Shown here piece after piece: positions 8,382 through 16,749 of a stretch of DNA of 37,561 nt. The stretch is from the NCBI GenBank assembly GCA_024401645.1, contig JAKSKR010000029.1, forward strand, positions 1 to 37,561. Reading direction: 5' to 3'. Numbering within the stretch: position 1 is the first letter of the stretch; every line of letters begins with the position of its first letter. The stretch comes from Paludibacteraceae bacterium. Its GTDB lineage: Bacteria > Bacteroidota > Bacteroidia > Bacteroidales > Paludibacteraceae. The position numbers and the translations under genes were made by a program. Below the pieces are notes generated by a model. It made no database searches. It was not told the DNA's origin and saw only the letters and a program-made list of their open reading frames with translations.

Positions 8382-9461
8382 ATGCCACAGAAAAACTATT
8401 GTGTGATTATGGCCGGTGGTGTTGGCAGCCGTTTCTGGCCATTCAGCACCTCAAGACGCCCAAAACAATTCCTAGACCTATTTGGCACTGGAAGAACCCT
8501 TATACAGATGACATTCGACCGAATGTTGAAGCTAATGCCAGCTGACCACATCTTTATTGCATCGAATGTGTCATACCGCGACCTTATTCTCGAGCAACTG
8601 CCAGAGATTAAGCCTTCGCAGCTTCTACTAGAACCCGCACGCAGAAACACAGCGCCATGCATTGCCTACGCAACCTACAAGATTGCGAGCCTTTGCCCCG
8701 ACGCAAACATAATAGTAGCCGCATCGGACCACCTGATTCTTAAGGAAGACGAGTTTGTGGAATCGATGAAAAAAGGGTTGGCCTACACCGAAAACCACGA
8801 CGACCTTTTGACACTCGGCATTAAGCCTAGCCGTCCAGAAACAGGCTATGGCTACATTCAGACCGACGGAGAAAGTGAAGATGGCGTTTTTAAGGTAAAG
8901 ACCTTTACCGAAAAACCAAACCTGGAAATGGCAACCATCTTCCTTGAAAGTGGCGATTTCCTTTGGAATTCGGGTATGTTCATCTGGAACGTGAAAGCCA
9001 TCTCGCACGCGTTTGACCTTTATGCCCCTGAAATGGCATTAAAGTTCCGTTCGGGCATGGAGTTCTACAACACACCAGCCGAACAGGGCTATATTGACAA
9101 GATTTACCAGTCGTGCACCAACAAGAGTATCGACTACGTGATTATGGAAAAAGCCAAGAACGTGAAGGTTATTGAAGCCGACTTTGGCTGGAGTGACCTT
9201 GGCACTTGGGGCTCGCTTTACGAATTGAGCGACAAAGATGAAGAAGCAAACGTACGCCAAAAGGGCAAGTTGCTCCTTTACGACTGCAAAGACAACATCA
9301 TTACCCTACCAGAAGGTAAGCTGGCAGTCATTCAAGGTGCCGAAAACTTCATCATTGCCGAAACCGACAACGTACTGCTCATCTGCAAGAAAGACCAAGA
9401 ACAACGCATCCGCGACTTTGTGAACGACACGAAGATTCAGATGGGTGATGAATTTGTATAA
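8382..9461 (+). CDS. manC: Mannose-1-phosphate guanylyltransferase (GDP-mannose pyrophosphorylase)
   Basis: 359 aa, a single nucleotidyltransferase domain without the C-terminal cupin isomerase domain of long ManC/AlgA proteins. This is the usual Bacteroidetes form. Residues 10-31 hold the nucleotide-binding signature (MAGGVGSRFWP, then RRPKQFL with the catalytic Lys). EPARRNTAPCIAYATY, FTEKPN, FLWNSGMFIW and DFGWSDLGTW are further family motifs. It converts mannose-1-phosphate and GTP to GDP-mannose in the cytosol, the precursor for mannose, fucose and related sugars of surface glycans. Its position, divergent from the glycan cluster, fits that supply role. It has its own promoter at 8324-8354 and a strong terminator at 9502-9538. 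A second overlapping frame from 8342 is a shadow. Confidence 0.96.
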   Translation: MPQKNYCVIMAGGVGSRFWPFSTSRRPKQFLDLFGTGRTLIQMTFDRMLKLMPADHIFIASNVSYRDLILEQLPEIKPSQLLLEPARRNTAPCIAYATYKIASLCPDANIIVAASDHLILKEDEFVESMKKGLAYTENHDDLLTLGIKPSRPETGYGYIQTDGESEDGVFKVKTFTEKPNLEMATIFLESGDFLWNSGMFIWNVKAISHAFDLYAPEMALKFRSGMEFYNTPAEQGYIDKIYQSCTNKSIDYVIMEKAKNVKVIEADFGWSDLGTWGSLYELSDKDEEANVRQKGKLLLYDCKDNIITLPEGKLAVIQGAENFIIAETDNVLLICKKDQEQRIRDFVNDTKIQMGDEFV

Positions 9462-9501
9462 AAAGGGCAGCTTTTAAGCCCATTAGAACAAGTTGAAACA
9501 C

Positions 9502-9538
9502 AAAGCCGTTGGTTATAACCAACGGCTTTATTTTATTC
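9502..9538 (+). terminator. Intrinsic terminator after manC
   Basis: A perfect 28-nt palindrome (9502-9529; arms AAAGCCGTTGGT..., centre TATA) is followed by TATTTTATT on the plus strand. It sits 40 bp after the manC stop and between convergent genes (manC and recO), so it may act in both directions. Confidence 0.85.
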
Positions 9539-9593
9539 TGGGACTGAACGTCACAAGAATGTGAAAGACAGTAGACGTAGCCAAAGTAAAGGC

Positions 9594-10322
9594 TCAATCG
9601 AACACCTCGTGGAGAATATCGAGTGTTTTAAGTTGGCCGAAGCCCTGAATATGCAGCTGGTAGTAATGCACTATGCGGTTTAGCAGGTTACTCCGTTCGT
9701 CGCGCGACATTACGAAAAGGAACATATTGCGGTAATTGATGCGCAACAGCTTTCGCAAGAACAATTGTTCGTCTTGGTCAATCAGTTCGGCGTTGGGGCT
9801 GGCATAGTGTACATAGTCGCTATGCAGCAAATCGAAATAGCGCATATTGGGCTGTAAGGGTCCCAAGTTGGGCATAAAGCCAAGGAAGACACTCAACCTG
9901 ACCAAGAACGATATGTGGAAATTGGCAATATGCGAAGACGTTAGATTCAACCACATGACCGAATCGTGCAAAAACTGGAAAAGTATGGCATCTGGCTCGT
10001 TGGTACGCAAGGCGTGCGTTAGGAACTCTGCCAAGAACAAAGCCACAGTGTTCTTCGAAGGGTCGGCCAAAAGCGAGGGCAACGGCACTGCACACTGAAT
10101 GTCGCGAATGACCTGCATTTCGCGATTTGGTCGATAGTCGGCAATGATGGTGACAATAGACATAGGTTGCAAGAAAGCCAACTTGCGTCCGTTCTGCCTG
10201 TTGTGGGCACCATAGAGCACATAGTCGACACGGCCGAGCAGCTCGGTATAGGCCGCCACAATAAGACATTCGTCCTTAAACGGCTTACGCATCAGAATTA
10301 TCGCCTTTGTTTCTTGCAACAT
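9594..10322 (-). CDS. recO: DNA repair protein RecO
   Basis: 242 aa. The start MLQETKAIILMRKPFKDECL, with LIVAAYTELLGRVDYVLYGA, is the OB-fold N-terminal domain of RecO. The helical C-terminal part (FLAEFLTHALRTNEPDAILF, then SFLVRLSVFLGFMPNL) follows. The Cys4 zinc site found in Firmicutes RecO is not visible, as is common in Bacteroidetes. RecO loads RecA on SSB-coated single-stranded DNA in the RecFOR pathway. The gene follows radA by 15 bp in the same direction, giving a small recombination/repair operon, and ends facing manC. Confidence 0.93.
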   Translation of the reverse strand: MLQETKAIILMRKPFKDECLIVAAYTELLGRVDYVLYGAHNRQNGRKLAFLQPMSIVTIIADYRPNREMQVIRDIQCAVPLPSLLADPSKNTVALFLAEFLTHALRTNEPDAILFQFLHDSVMWLNLTSSHIANFHISFLVRLSVFLGFMPNLGPLQPNMRYFDLLHSDYVHYASPNAELIDQDEQLFLRKLLRINYRNMFLFVMSRDERSNLLNRIVHYYQLHIQGFGQLKTLDILHEVFD

Positions 10323-10337
10323 AAGTCAACCCGTCAA

Positions 10338-11714
10338 TTATCCGAACAATACCTTGAATGCATCTTCTACCTTTTGTGCCGTAATGACCTGTATGGTTGA
10401 ACCGGTCACCCCCTGCGTATTGCGGAAAGATGGAACAATGATGCGCTTAAAGCCGAGTTTCTCTGCTTCGGAAATGCGCTGTTCAACCCTAGTAACCGGG
10501 CGCAGTTCGCCCGTTAGGCCCACTTCGCCAGCCAAGCAAGTCTCGGAATCGATGGCAATATCCATATTGGAGGACAAGATAGCAGAAATGACCGAAAGGT
10601 CCATTGCCGGATCGTTAACCTTCACGCCACCGGCTATGTTCAAGAAAACGTCCTTTTGCGAAAGCTTGAACCCCACACGGCGCTCCAAAACGGCCAGCAA
10701 CATATTCAGGCGTCGGTTGTCGAAACCCGTGCACGAGCGCTGTGGCGTGCCATAAGCTGCTGTGCTGACCAAGGCCTGCACCTCGATGAGGAACGGACGC
10801 ACCCCTTCGACCGTAGCACCAATAGCTGTGCCGCTTAAGCCAAGATGGTTGTCGGTCATGAGCATTTCTGACGGATTAGTCACCTCGCGCAAGCCATTCT
10901 GCATCATTTCGAAAATGCCCAATTCAGACGTGCTACCAAAACGGTTCTTAATGGAACGCAAGATGCGGTAGAGATAATGCTGGTCGCCCTCGAACTGGAG
11001 AACCGTATCGACAATGTGTTCCAACACCTTTGGGCCGGCAATGTTACCGTCCTTATTAATGTGGCCAATCAACAAGACAGGGACACCACTCTCCTTTGCA
11101 TAGCGCAATATTTGAGCCGCACATTCGCGTACCTGCGAAATGCTGCCAGGACCCGACTCCATATTCTCGGTTGAAATCGTCTGAATAGAGTCGACAATGA
11201 CGATGTCGGGCTGTACGTTCTTAATGTGAACAAAAATGTCTTCGAGCATGGTGGTGCTAACGATGTAGCAATTGGGATTGTCGACATTGCCCAAGCGCTC
11301 GGCTCGTAGGCGAAGCTGCTTTTCGCTCTCCTCACCACTGCAATACAAGGTACGCTTGCCTTTAATGCCCAAAACGACCTGCATAACCAAAGTAGACTTA
11401 CCAATGCCAGGCTCGCCACCAATTAGGGTAAGTGAGCCGGGCACCAATCCGCCACCCAACAACCGGTTCAGTTCAACAGAACCCATATCGATGCGGGGCT
11501 CTTGAGCCAATTCGACTTGCCCAATAAGCACAGGTTTCGACTTCACCCTAGTATCGCCAACCACCGAAGAAACAGCCGACTGGGCAGCCGACTCCTTCTT
11601 TACCAGTTGTTCAACATAGGTGTTCCATTCGCCACAAGCAGGGCACTTGCCAATCCACTTTGCCGATTCGGCGCCACAGTTTTGGCACACATATACCGAT
11701 TTAATTTTTGCCAT
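10338..11714 (-). CDS. radA: DNA repair protein RadA (Sms), branch-migration helicase
   Basis: 458 aa, full length. Zinc finger at residues 10-27 (C10-x2-C13...C24-x2-C27). Walker A GGEPGIGKST at 99-108. The RadA-specific KNRFG motif is at about 256-260, within SIKNRFGSTSELGIFEM. A Lon-like C-terminal domain follows (LSQKDVFLNIAGGVKVNDPA, GLTGELRPV). RadA is a RecA-related hexameric helicase that drives branch migration in recombination intermediates. It is upstream of recO by 15 bp. The preceding terminator at 11766-11806 separates it from the TonB-like gene. I saw no clear promoter in the short upstream region. Confidence 0.96.
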   Translation of the reverse strand: MAKIKSVYVCQNCGAESAKWIGKCPACGEWNTYVEQLVKKESAAQSAVSSVVGDTRVKSKPVLIGQVELAQEPRIDMGSVELNRLLGGGLVPGSLTLIGGEPGIGKSTLVMQVVLGIKGKRTLYCSGEESEKQLRLRAERLGNVDNPNCYIVSTTMLEDIFVHIKNVQPDIVIVDSIQTISTENMESGPGSISQVRECAAQILRYAKESGVPVLLIGHINKDGNIAGPKVLEHIVDTVLQFEGDQHYLYRILRSIKNRFGSTSELGIFEMMQNGLREVTNPSEMLMTDNHLGLSGTAIGATVEGVRPFLIEVQALVSTAAYGTPQRSCTGFDNRRLNMLLAVLERRVGFKLSQKDVFLNIAGGVKVNDPAMDLSVISAILSSNMDIAIDSETCLAGEVGLTGELRPVTRVEQRISEAEKLGFKRIIVPSFRNTQGVTGSTIQVITAQKVEDAFKVLFG

Positions 11715-11765
11715 AAAAATAACATTAGTTTCTACATGAGCAGAAAGACAGAGGCGTAACCTCTA

Positions 11766-11806
11766 TAAAAAGCGAGGCCGGCAACCTAAACAATTACCAG
11801 CCTCGC
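11766..11806 (-). terminator. Intrinsic terminator of the parC/TonB-like unit
   Basis: Inverted repeat GCGAGGC/GCCTCGC (11772-11778 and 11800-11806) with a 21-nt loop. On the minus strand it is followed by TTTTTA. It lies 21 bp downstream of the TonB-like stop and upstream of radA. Confidence 0.75.
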
Positions 11807-11826
11807 CTATTTTAGTAGCCAGAGCC

Positions 11827-12456
11827 TTACCAAGCGCCACCCCAGCTGCCCCAACTATCGTCGGAACCAGAATCGTCGGAAGAATCATCGGAAGAGCTGC
11901 TGTCGCCCCAACCAGAGTCGCCACCAGTATCCCATTCGTTCTTAACCGGCATGGTGCTGCGAACAAAGCGGACAGGCACTAGCAAGCCCACCTTCACACG
12001 TTCGCCATTGAGCGCACCCGGCTTAAAGAGCGGCAAGTCGCTCAACACCTTTAGGGCAGCCGCATCGTACTTGTCGTTACAACTCTTGGTAACGATAGGG
12101 TTGACAGCCCTTCCACAACGGTCGATGGTGATGTGCACCTGAACCATGCCCTTCGCACGGTAAACCCTGTCGGGGTAACCCGGCAAAGAAGAAGGAACAA
12201 TAGAGTCGACCACATCTGGGTAATCTTGTTCGAGGTGAGAACGGATGTAGCGCAAGAACTCCACATCGCCACCATTAGGGAACAATGGGGTGCGCAAGCC
12301 CGGAGGCCATTCGTTCGGATCGTAGATTTTTGAAGGCTCATTATCCTCGCAGTCGGGATAAAGATTATTAAACTCGGTATAGCCAGCCGCATTGGCACTT
12401 GCCACCGAAAGCATCAGCAGCAAGAAAGCCACCAATTTGAAAATACGTTTCTTCAT
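11827..12456 (-). CDS. Exported TonB C-terminal-domain protein with Asp/Ser/Gly/Trp-rich tail
   Basis: 209 aa. Residues 1-23 (MKKRIFKLVAFLLLMLSVAS, then ANA) form a Sec signal peptide with an AxA cleavage site. Residues ~85-165 match the TonB C-terminal fold: MVQVHITIDRCGRAVNP, then a DAAALKVLSDLPLFKPG-type helix, then KVGLLVPVRFV. The last ~35 residues are low-complexity GDSGWGDSSSSDDSSD-type sequence. Unlike classical TonB it has no Pro-rich spanner between a membrane anchor and the domain, so it is probably a periplasmic or surface protein rather than an energy transducer. Its partner is unknown. It starts 12 bp after the parC stop, implying co-transcription, and is followed by a terminator. 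The acidic tail may bind Ca2+ or interact with envelope components; that is speculation. Confidence 0.8.
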   Translation of the reverse strand: MKKRIFKLVAFLLLMLSVASANAAGYTEFNNLYPDCEDNEPSKIYDPNEWPPGLRTPLFPNGGDVEFLRYIRSHLEQDYPDVVDSIVPSSLPGYPDRVYRAKGMVQVHITIDRCGRAVNPIVTKSCNDKYDAAALKVLSDLPLFKPGALNGERVKVGLLVPVRFVRSTMPVKNEWDTGGDSGWGDSSSSDDSSDDSGSDDSWGSWGGAW

Positions 12457-12468
12457 AATGCAACAGTA

Positions 12469-15135
12469 TTAGAATAATGTTGGTTCCTTATCTTCACCAT
12501 CGTCTTCAACAAAGTCCTCGGCGTTTTCGTCCTCAGCCTCATCGTTGCCTTCTTCCTCTTCTTCAGGGAATCGGGTTGGCTCAAGTTCAACAACCTCTGC
12601 CACCACATTTTGGTGCAGGCGCTTACCCTTGGCCTTGATACCCTTAACAGAGATGAAGGATTCGACATCGAACTCAACCGAAGCCTTTTCGGCATCAGCG
12701 CCACCAAAGTGCGCTTCGATGCGCGGATAGTAAGTATCGGTAAGCAACTTCAACTCTGACTTCGGATTGTCGCCCACAAAATTAACCGGTTTTGCCGAAG
12801 GTTCAATAACAAAGCGCTTAATATAGGTGTAGCCTTCGTTAGCATCGAACAACACAGCGGTCCAAATCTTTTTAGGATCGTATTTCTCGATTCGGAGATA
12901 ATTCTCGTTGAAGTGGTTGTTCTCGTCGAACGAAGTCGTGTAATACTCGCCATTCTTGGTTATGACCAAGATGAGGTCGTCGGAATGGAATTCGCCCAGA
13001 TGCGTGCCACGGCCATCGTAGTTAAGACGGAGGACATCGAAGTCGAACCATACCTGTCGTCCGCCCATCGTAGAACCGCCACGTCGCTTCAAGACGATGC
13101 TGTGGAGTTCGTTCTTGGTTAAGAGGTTACCCATAGACTGACGGCCCTTAACCGCCAAATCGCCAAAGTCTCGTTCAAACGAGGTTACCTTCAAGCGTGG
13201 GCGCGGCCTTAACACGACCCTAATAACCTCGGCTTCGGCATTCGGGTTAGCCGTAAAGTAAACCACCCTAGAATTAGCCGTACCACGGGTAAGGTCATAT
13301 TCCTTGTCACGGGTAACAGACGGCACTGCGAAACGCTTCATATAATAAGGTCCGCCACGGCCATCGTGGTAAACCACGTTGTAAACCGTACGGGTATCCT
13401 TCTTCTTATAGACGTTGAGGTAAAGAATGTCCTTACCCACATAAAGTTTGTCGGCAATCTTCACCACCTTATACTTTCCATTCTTAAAGAAGATGATAAC
13501 GTCGTCCATATCGGAACAGTTGCAGACGAACTCGCCATCCTTCTTCAAGTCGTAGCCAATGAAGCCCTCTTCCTTGTTCACGTAAAGTTTTTCGTTAGCC
13601 TCGGCAACCTTGGTCGCATTAATGGTGTCGAAGTTGCGAATTTCGGTCAGGCGCGGACGGTTCTTACCGTATTTAGACTGAAGCGACTGGAACCAAGCAA
13701 TGGTATAAGGCACCAAATTCTTCAAGTGGTCGGCAATCTCGTCCATCTTGTCTTGAAGGGCAGCCAAACGCTCTTCACTTTCGAATGCGTTGAAGCGGTG
13801 GATACGCGCCATCTTGATTTCTTCGAGACGGAGCAAGTCTTCACGTGTCACCTCACGCAAGAACGTAGGCTTGAAAGGTTCCAAACGTTTGTCGATATGA
13901 GCCAAAGCAGAATCGAGGTCCTTCGCGTTTTCGTATTCCTTATCCTTATATATACGTTCTTCAATAAAGATCTTTTCCAACGAGCAGTTAAAGAAAGCCT
14001 CGCGAGCCTCTTCCAACTGAATCTCCAATTCCTGGCGAATAAGGTCCTTTGTGTGTTCGGTAGATTCGCGCAACAAATCCTTCACCGTGCAGAAGCGCGG
14101 CTTTTTGTCTTGAATAACGCAACAAACCGGCGAAATGGATTTCTGGCACTTGGTGAAAGCGTAAAGGGCATCGATGGTCTTGTCGGAAGACGTGTTAGGC
14201 GCCAACTGAATGACGATAGAAACCTTGTCGGAAGTATCGTCGTCGACCTTACGGATGTTAATCTTACCATTTTCTTGTGCCTTGACGATGGAAGCGATAA
14301 CCGACTTGGTGGTTTCGCCATACGGTATATCCTTAACCTCGAGCGTCTTGTTGTCAATCTTCTCGATGTGCGAACGCACCAAAACACGACCGCCACGAGC
14401 ACCATCGTTATACTTACCCACGTCAATCATACCCGCCGTAGCAAAATCGGGATAAAGTTGGAAGTCTTCACCCTTCAGATAGGCGATAGAGGCATCGATA
14501 AGTTCGTTGAAGTTATGAGGCAAGATGATAGAAGAAAGAGTAACGGCAATACCCTCCGCACCCTGTGCGAGCAGCAAAGGGAACTTAACCGGCAAGGTTA
14601 CCGGTTCGTCGTTACGTCCGTCATACGACTTCTTCCATTCAGTAATTTTCTTATTAAAGGCAATGTCGAGAGCGAACTTCGAAAGTCGGCACTCAATGTA
14701 ACGGCCAGCCGCCGCATCGTCGCCCGTATAGATGTTACCCCAGTTACCTTGCGTGTCGACCATCAAGTTCTTTTGGCCAATCTGCACCAAGGCGCCATAA
14801 ATAGACGAATCGCCATGCGGGTGGTACTGCATGGTAGCACCAACCACATTAGCCACCTTATTCATACGTCCGTCTTCCATGGTTCTCATAGCATGGAGGA
14901 CGCGTCGCTGAACGGGTTTAAGACCGTCTTCGATGTGTGGGACAGCACGGTCGAGGATAACGTAAGAGGCATAGTCGAGGAACCACTGCTTGAACATACC
15001 AGAGAGTTGGTACTTCACGCCTTCGGCATTCAAGTCAGGGGCCTTATAGTCGGAATGGGCAACAGGTCCGTCGCCATTACCTTCTATTTCTTCATTTTCC
15101 GCCTCATCCATATATTTATCATCTGCAGGTCGCAT
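12469..15135 (-). CDS. parC: DNA topoisomerase IV subunit A (ParC)
   Basis: 888 aa from the chosen start. The N-terminal winged-helix region has YASYVILDRAVPHIEDGLKP, then QRRVLHAM, YHPHGDSSIYGALVQIG and AAAGRYIECRLS with the catalytic Tyr (codon 14698-14700, about residue 146). The C-terminal half is a beta-pinwheel with a GyrA-box-like LKRRGGST. The very acidic end (PEEEEEGNDEAEDENAEDF) is typical of the Bacteroidetes protein. It relaxes and decatenates DNA with ParE, which is not in the window. The frame is open upstream to 15366, but that stretch crosses the tRNA-Leu gene, so I set the start at MRPADDKYMDEAENEE (15135). MDEAENEE at 15111 is equally possible. A weak TACCTTTA box (15169-15176) may be its -7 element. 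The TonB-like gene follows by 12 bp. Confidence 0.93.
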   Translation of the reverse strand: MRPADDKYMDEAENEEIEGNGDGPVAHSDYKAPDLNAEGVKYQLSGMFKQWFLDYASYVILDRAVPHIEDGLKPVQRRVLHAMRTMEDGRMNKVANVVGATMQYHPHGDSSIYGALVQIGQKNLMVDTQGNWGNIYTGDDAAAGRYIECRLSKFALDIAFNKKITEWKKSYDGRNDEPVTLPVKFPLLLAQGAEGIAVTLSSIILPHNFNELIDASIAYLKGEDFQLYPDFATAGMIDVGKYNDGARGGRVLVRSHIEKIDNKTLEVKDIPYGETTKSVIASIVKAQENGKINIRKVDDDTSDKVSIVIQLAPNTSSDKTIDALYAFTKCQKSISPVCCVIQDKKPRFCTVKDLLRESTEHTKDLIRQELEIQLEEAREAFFNCSLEKIFIEERIYKDKEYENAKDLDSALAHIDKRLEPFKPTFLREVTREDLLRLEEIKMARIHRFNAFESEERLAALQDKMDEIADHLKNLVPYTIAWFQSLQSKYGKNRPRLTEIRNFDTINATKVAEANEKLYVNKEEGFIGYDLKKDGEFVCNCSDMDDVIIFFKNGKYKVVKIADKLYVGKDILYLNVYKKKDTRTVYNVVYHDGRGGPYYMKRFAVPSVTRDKEYDLTRGTANSRVVYFTANPNAEAEVIRVVLRPRPRLKVTSFERDFGDLAVKGRQSMGNLLTKNELHSIVLKRRGGSTMGGRQVWFDFDVLRLNYDGRGTHLGEFHSDDLILVITKNGEYYTTSFDENNHFNENYLRIEKYDPKKIWTAVLFDANEGYTYIKRFVIEPSAKPVNFVGDNPKSELKLLTDTYYPRIEAHFGGADAEKASVEFDVESFISVKGIKAKGKRLHQNVVAEVVELEPTRFPEEEEEGNDEAEDENAEDFVEDDGEDKEPTLF

Positions 15136-15232
15136 ACCAATGAAAATTAATCTATTATTACAATTTGGTAAAGGTAATAAAAAAAAAGGATTTGAAAAAA
15201 TTGAAAAATAGGTACAATTATCCATCCGAAAT

Positions 15233-15263
15233 TTTGGAATATTGAAAAAATGCGCTAATTTTG
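15233..15263 (+). promoter_or_regulatory. Promoter of tRNA-Leu (TTTG-N19-TAATTTTG)
   Basis: TTTG at 15233-15236 and TAATTTTG at 15256-15263, separated by exactly 19 bp, a full match to the Bacteroidetes sigma-ABfr-type consensus. The mature tRNA begins 21 nt after the -7 box. Confidence 0.85.
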
Positions 15264-15283
15264 CATTCGAAAATTTCGAACAC

Positions 15284-15365
15284 GCGGATGTGGCGAAATT
15301 GGTAGACGCGCTAGACTTAGGATCTAGTGCCGTGAGGCTTGTGGGTTCGAGTCCCGTCATCCGCA
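15284..15365 (+). tRNA. tRNA-Leu (anticodon TAG)
   Basis: Acceptor arms GCGGATG/CATCCGC pair perfectly. The anticodon stem CTAGA/TCTAG encloses the loop CTTAGGA, giving anticodon TAG (reads CUA and related Leu codons). A variable arm (TGCCGTGAGGCTT region) makes it class II, as expected for Leu. The T-arm is GTGGGTTCGAGTCCCGT. The discriminator is A and CCA is not encoded. The promoter lies at 15233-15263 and the terminator at 15369-15407. Confidence 0.96.
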
Positions 15366-15368
15366 CAG

Positions 15369-15407
15369 AAAAGGTTGTTACCTAACGGTAGCGACCTTTT
15401 TACTTTT
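15369..15407 (+). terminator. Intrinsic terminator after tRNA-Leu
   Basis: A 14-bp stem (15369-15382 with 15387-15400, two G-U pairs, loop TAAC) followed by a T-rich run (TTTTTACTTTTT overlapping the stem end). It begins 4 nt after the tRNA and ends 18 nt before menE. Confidence 0.85.
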
Positions 15408-15425
15408 TAACACCCCACCGAAAAG

Positions 15426-16451
15426 ATGCAGACAAAAGCAACTTTCACCTACAAAGGCAAAACCTATGCACTAGCCGACCAACAAACATGGGCAGGCACC
15501 CCAATAGAAACATTCATGCGTGAATGGAGCAACAGCGAAGGCCACGTTTGGGGACACACATCGGGCTCGACCGGCGAGCCTAAACGCATAATGCTGCCAA
15601 AAGCCGCCATGACAGCATCGGCCCAACTGACCAACCAGCACTTCGGCCTAAAAGAAAACGACACCATACTACTTTGCCTTTCAACCGACTACATTGCCGG
15701 CAAAATGGTGGTGGTTAGAGCCATTGTAGGCAACCTTCGGATTGTAATTGCCGACGTGAAGTCGCTCCCCGAATGGGACGACCAGATAAAATTCGCCGCA
15801 CTTGTACCCATGCAAGTAGAAGCGCTGTTGCACATCGACAGCAAAAGCCGGGAAAGACTAAAAGGAATTGACACATTAATAATAGGTGGGAGTCCGCTTA
15901 ACCAAGAATTGCAAGACGAGCTAACTGCTTTAGGCATGAGCAACGCCTACCTTACCTATGGCATGACAGAGACCCTCTCGCACGTTGCCGTTGCACGAAT
16001 AGGCGAAGGCGAACTCACATACAAGGCACTGAAGGGCATCACCTTCGAAACCGACGAACGCGACTGCCTAAAAATAAACGCGCAGCACATTCAGCAAGCT
16101 CCATTTGTCACAAACGACGTAGTAGAGTTACTGAATTCGACCAGTTTCCGTTGGAAAGGCCGTTGGGACAACGTGGTTAATTCGGGAGGCATAAAACTCT
16201 TCCCCGAAAAGATAGAGAAAAAAATTAGCGACCTGTTCCCCGATAGACGCTTTTACCTAAAAGGAGAGCCCGACAAACGATTAGGCTCATGTCTAGTACT
16301 GAAAATTGAAGGAAGTCCGCTAGCAGAAGACGATGAAAAAGCGCTGCTAGACGCCATTAAGAAAAGGGTTGAAAAATACGAGTCGCCAAAATCCGTAACC
16401 TATTTGGAAAAATTCGAAGAGACGACAACGGGGAAAACCAAGCGGACATAA
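15426..16451 (+). CDS. menE: o-Succinylbenzoate-CoA ligase-like adenylating enzyme (short MenE)
   Basis: 341 aa, a member of the ANL (AMP-forming) superfamily in the short form seen for Bacteroidetes MenE: the usual N-terminal ~100 residues are reduced. Phosphate-binding motif TSGSTGEPK at 45-53. LTYGMTET is the A5 adenine/acyl region. RWDNVVNSGGIKLFPEKIE is the A8 hinge. The end TTTGKTKRT carries the A10 catalytic Lys (about K337). MenE activates o-succinylbenzoate with CoA in menaquinone synthesis. No other men gene is nearby, so the substrate assignment rests on family resemblance only. The start is 18 bp after the tRNA terminator with no visible promoter between, so it may rely on read-through. 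Confidence 0.78.
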   Translation: MQTKATFTYKGKTYALADQQTWAGTPIETFMREWSNSEGHVWGHTSGSTGEPKRIMLPKAAMTASAQLTNQHFGLKENDTILLCLSTDYIAGKMVVVRAIVGNLRIVIADVKSLPEWDDQIKFAALVPMQVEALLHIDSKSRERLKGIDTLIIGGSPLNQELQDELTALGMSNAYLTYGMTETLSHVAVARIGEGELTYKALKGITFETDERDCLKINAQHIQQAPFVTNDVVELLNSTSFRWKGRWDNVVNSGGIKLFPEKIEKKISDLFPDRRFYLKGEPDKRLGSCLVLKIEGSPLAEDDEKALLDAIKKRVEKYESPKSVTYLEKFEETTTGKTKRT

Positions 16452-16497
16452 AATTTCAAAACTTATTATTGGTTAGCTCAAAAACCAAGAAAAAAAT

Positions 16498-16528
16498 TTT
16501 CACGTATAACAAAAAAATATTTATTTTG
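16498..16528 (+). promoter_or_regulatory. Probable promoter of the OmpA/PorP operon or of a small RNA
   Basis: TTTC at 16498-16501, a 19-bp spacer, and TTATTTTG at 16521-16528, one mismatch from consensus in each element. A start near 16534 would leave a ~215-nt untranslated stretch before the ATG at 16750. Confidence 0.5.
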
Positions 16529-16532
16529 CAGT

Positions 16533-16722
16533 TTCAAGAAGTGAACTATGTGCACTTTGGCCTAAAAGTTATCAACACAGCCACGAAAAAAGAGGCTTTA
16601 CAATGATTCGGCTATGAGCTGTCGGTTTTTCCCGTTACATTCGGGCGAATAGCTAGGACACACCAGAACACTGTAAACCGTCTTTCCCGATGGCAGGCAA
16701 AAATGTACATGGCACATGTTAA
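16533..16722 (+). ncRNA. Predicted structured RNA or long 5' leader (unidentified)
   Basis: This ~190-nt stretch folds by eye into one long rod. Outer stem AAC+ATGTGC (16544-16553) with GCACAT+GTT (16712-16720). Next TTTG (16556-16559) with CAAA (16698-16701). A large one-sided loop follows, then GCCA (16580-16583) with TGGC (16691-16694). A central stem pairs 16589-16602 with 16673-16685 (AAAGA/TCTTT, GG/CC, TTTACA/TGTAAA). Inside are GCTAT/ATAGC and a CCCG-TTACATT-CGGG hairpin. The sequence is less AT-rich than its flanks and starts just after a promoter-like element. It has no U-run terminator, so it could be the leader of the downstream operon. A rod with a large internal bubble recalls 6S RNA, but I cannot confirm that. 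Confidence 0.35.
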
Positions 16723-16749
16723 AAGAAAAGAACAAAACGTTTTAGCATT

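Noticed and set aside
9502..9529. Long palindrome considered as an operator or attachment site
   Set aside because: A perfect stem plus T-rich tail between two convergent genes is best explained as a terminator.
13366..15150. 594-codon plus-strand ORF antisense to parC
   Set aside because: It is an exact shadow of conserved ParC coding sequence. The protein shows no family motif, and such ORFs arise from the codon bias of the real gene.
15136..15366. Extended parC start at 15366
   Set aside because: It would translate through the tRNA-Leu gene and an AT-rich promoter region; homology begins only near 15135.
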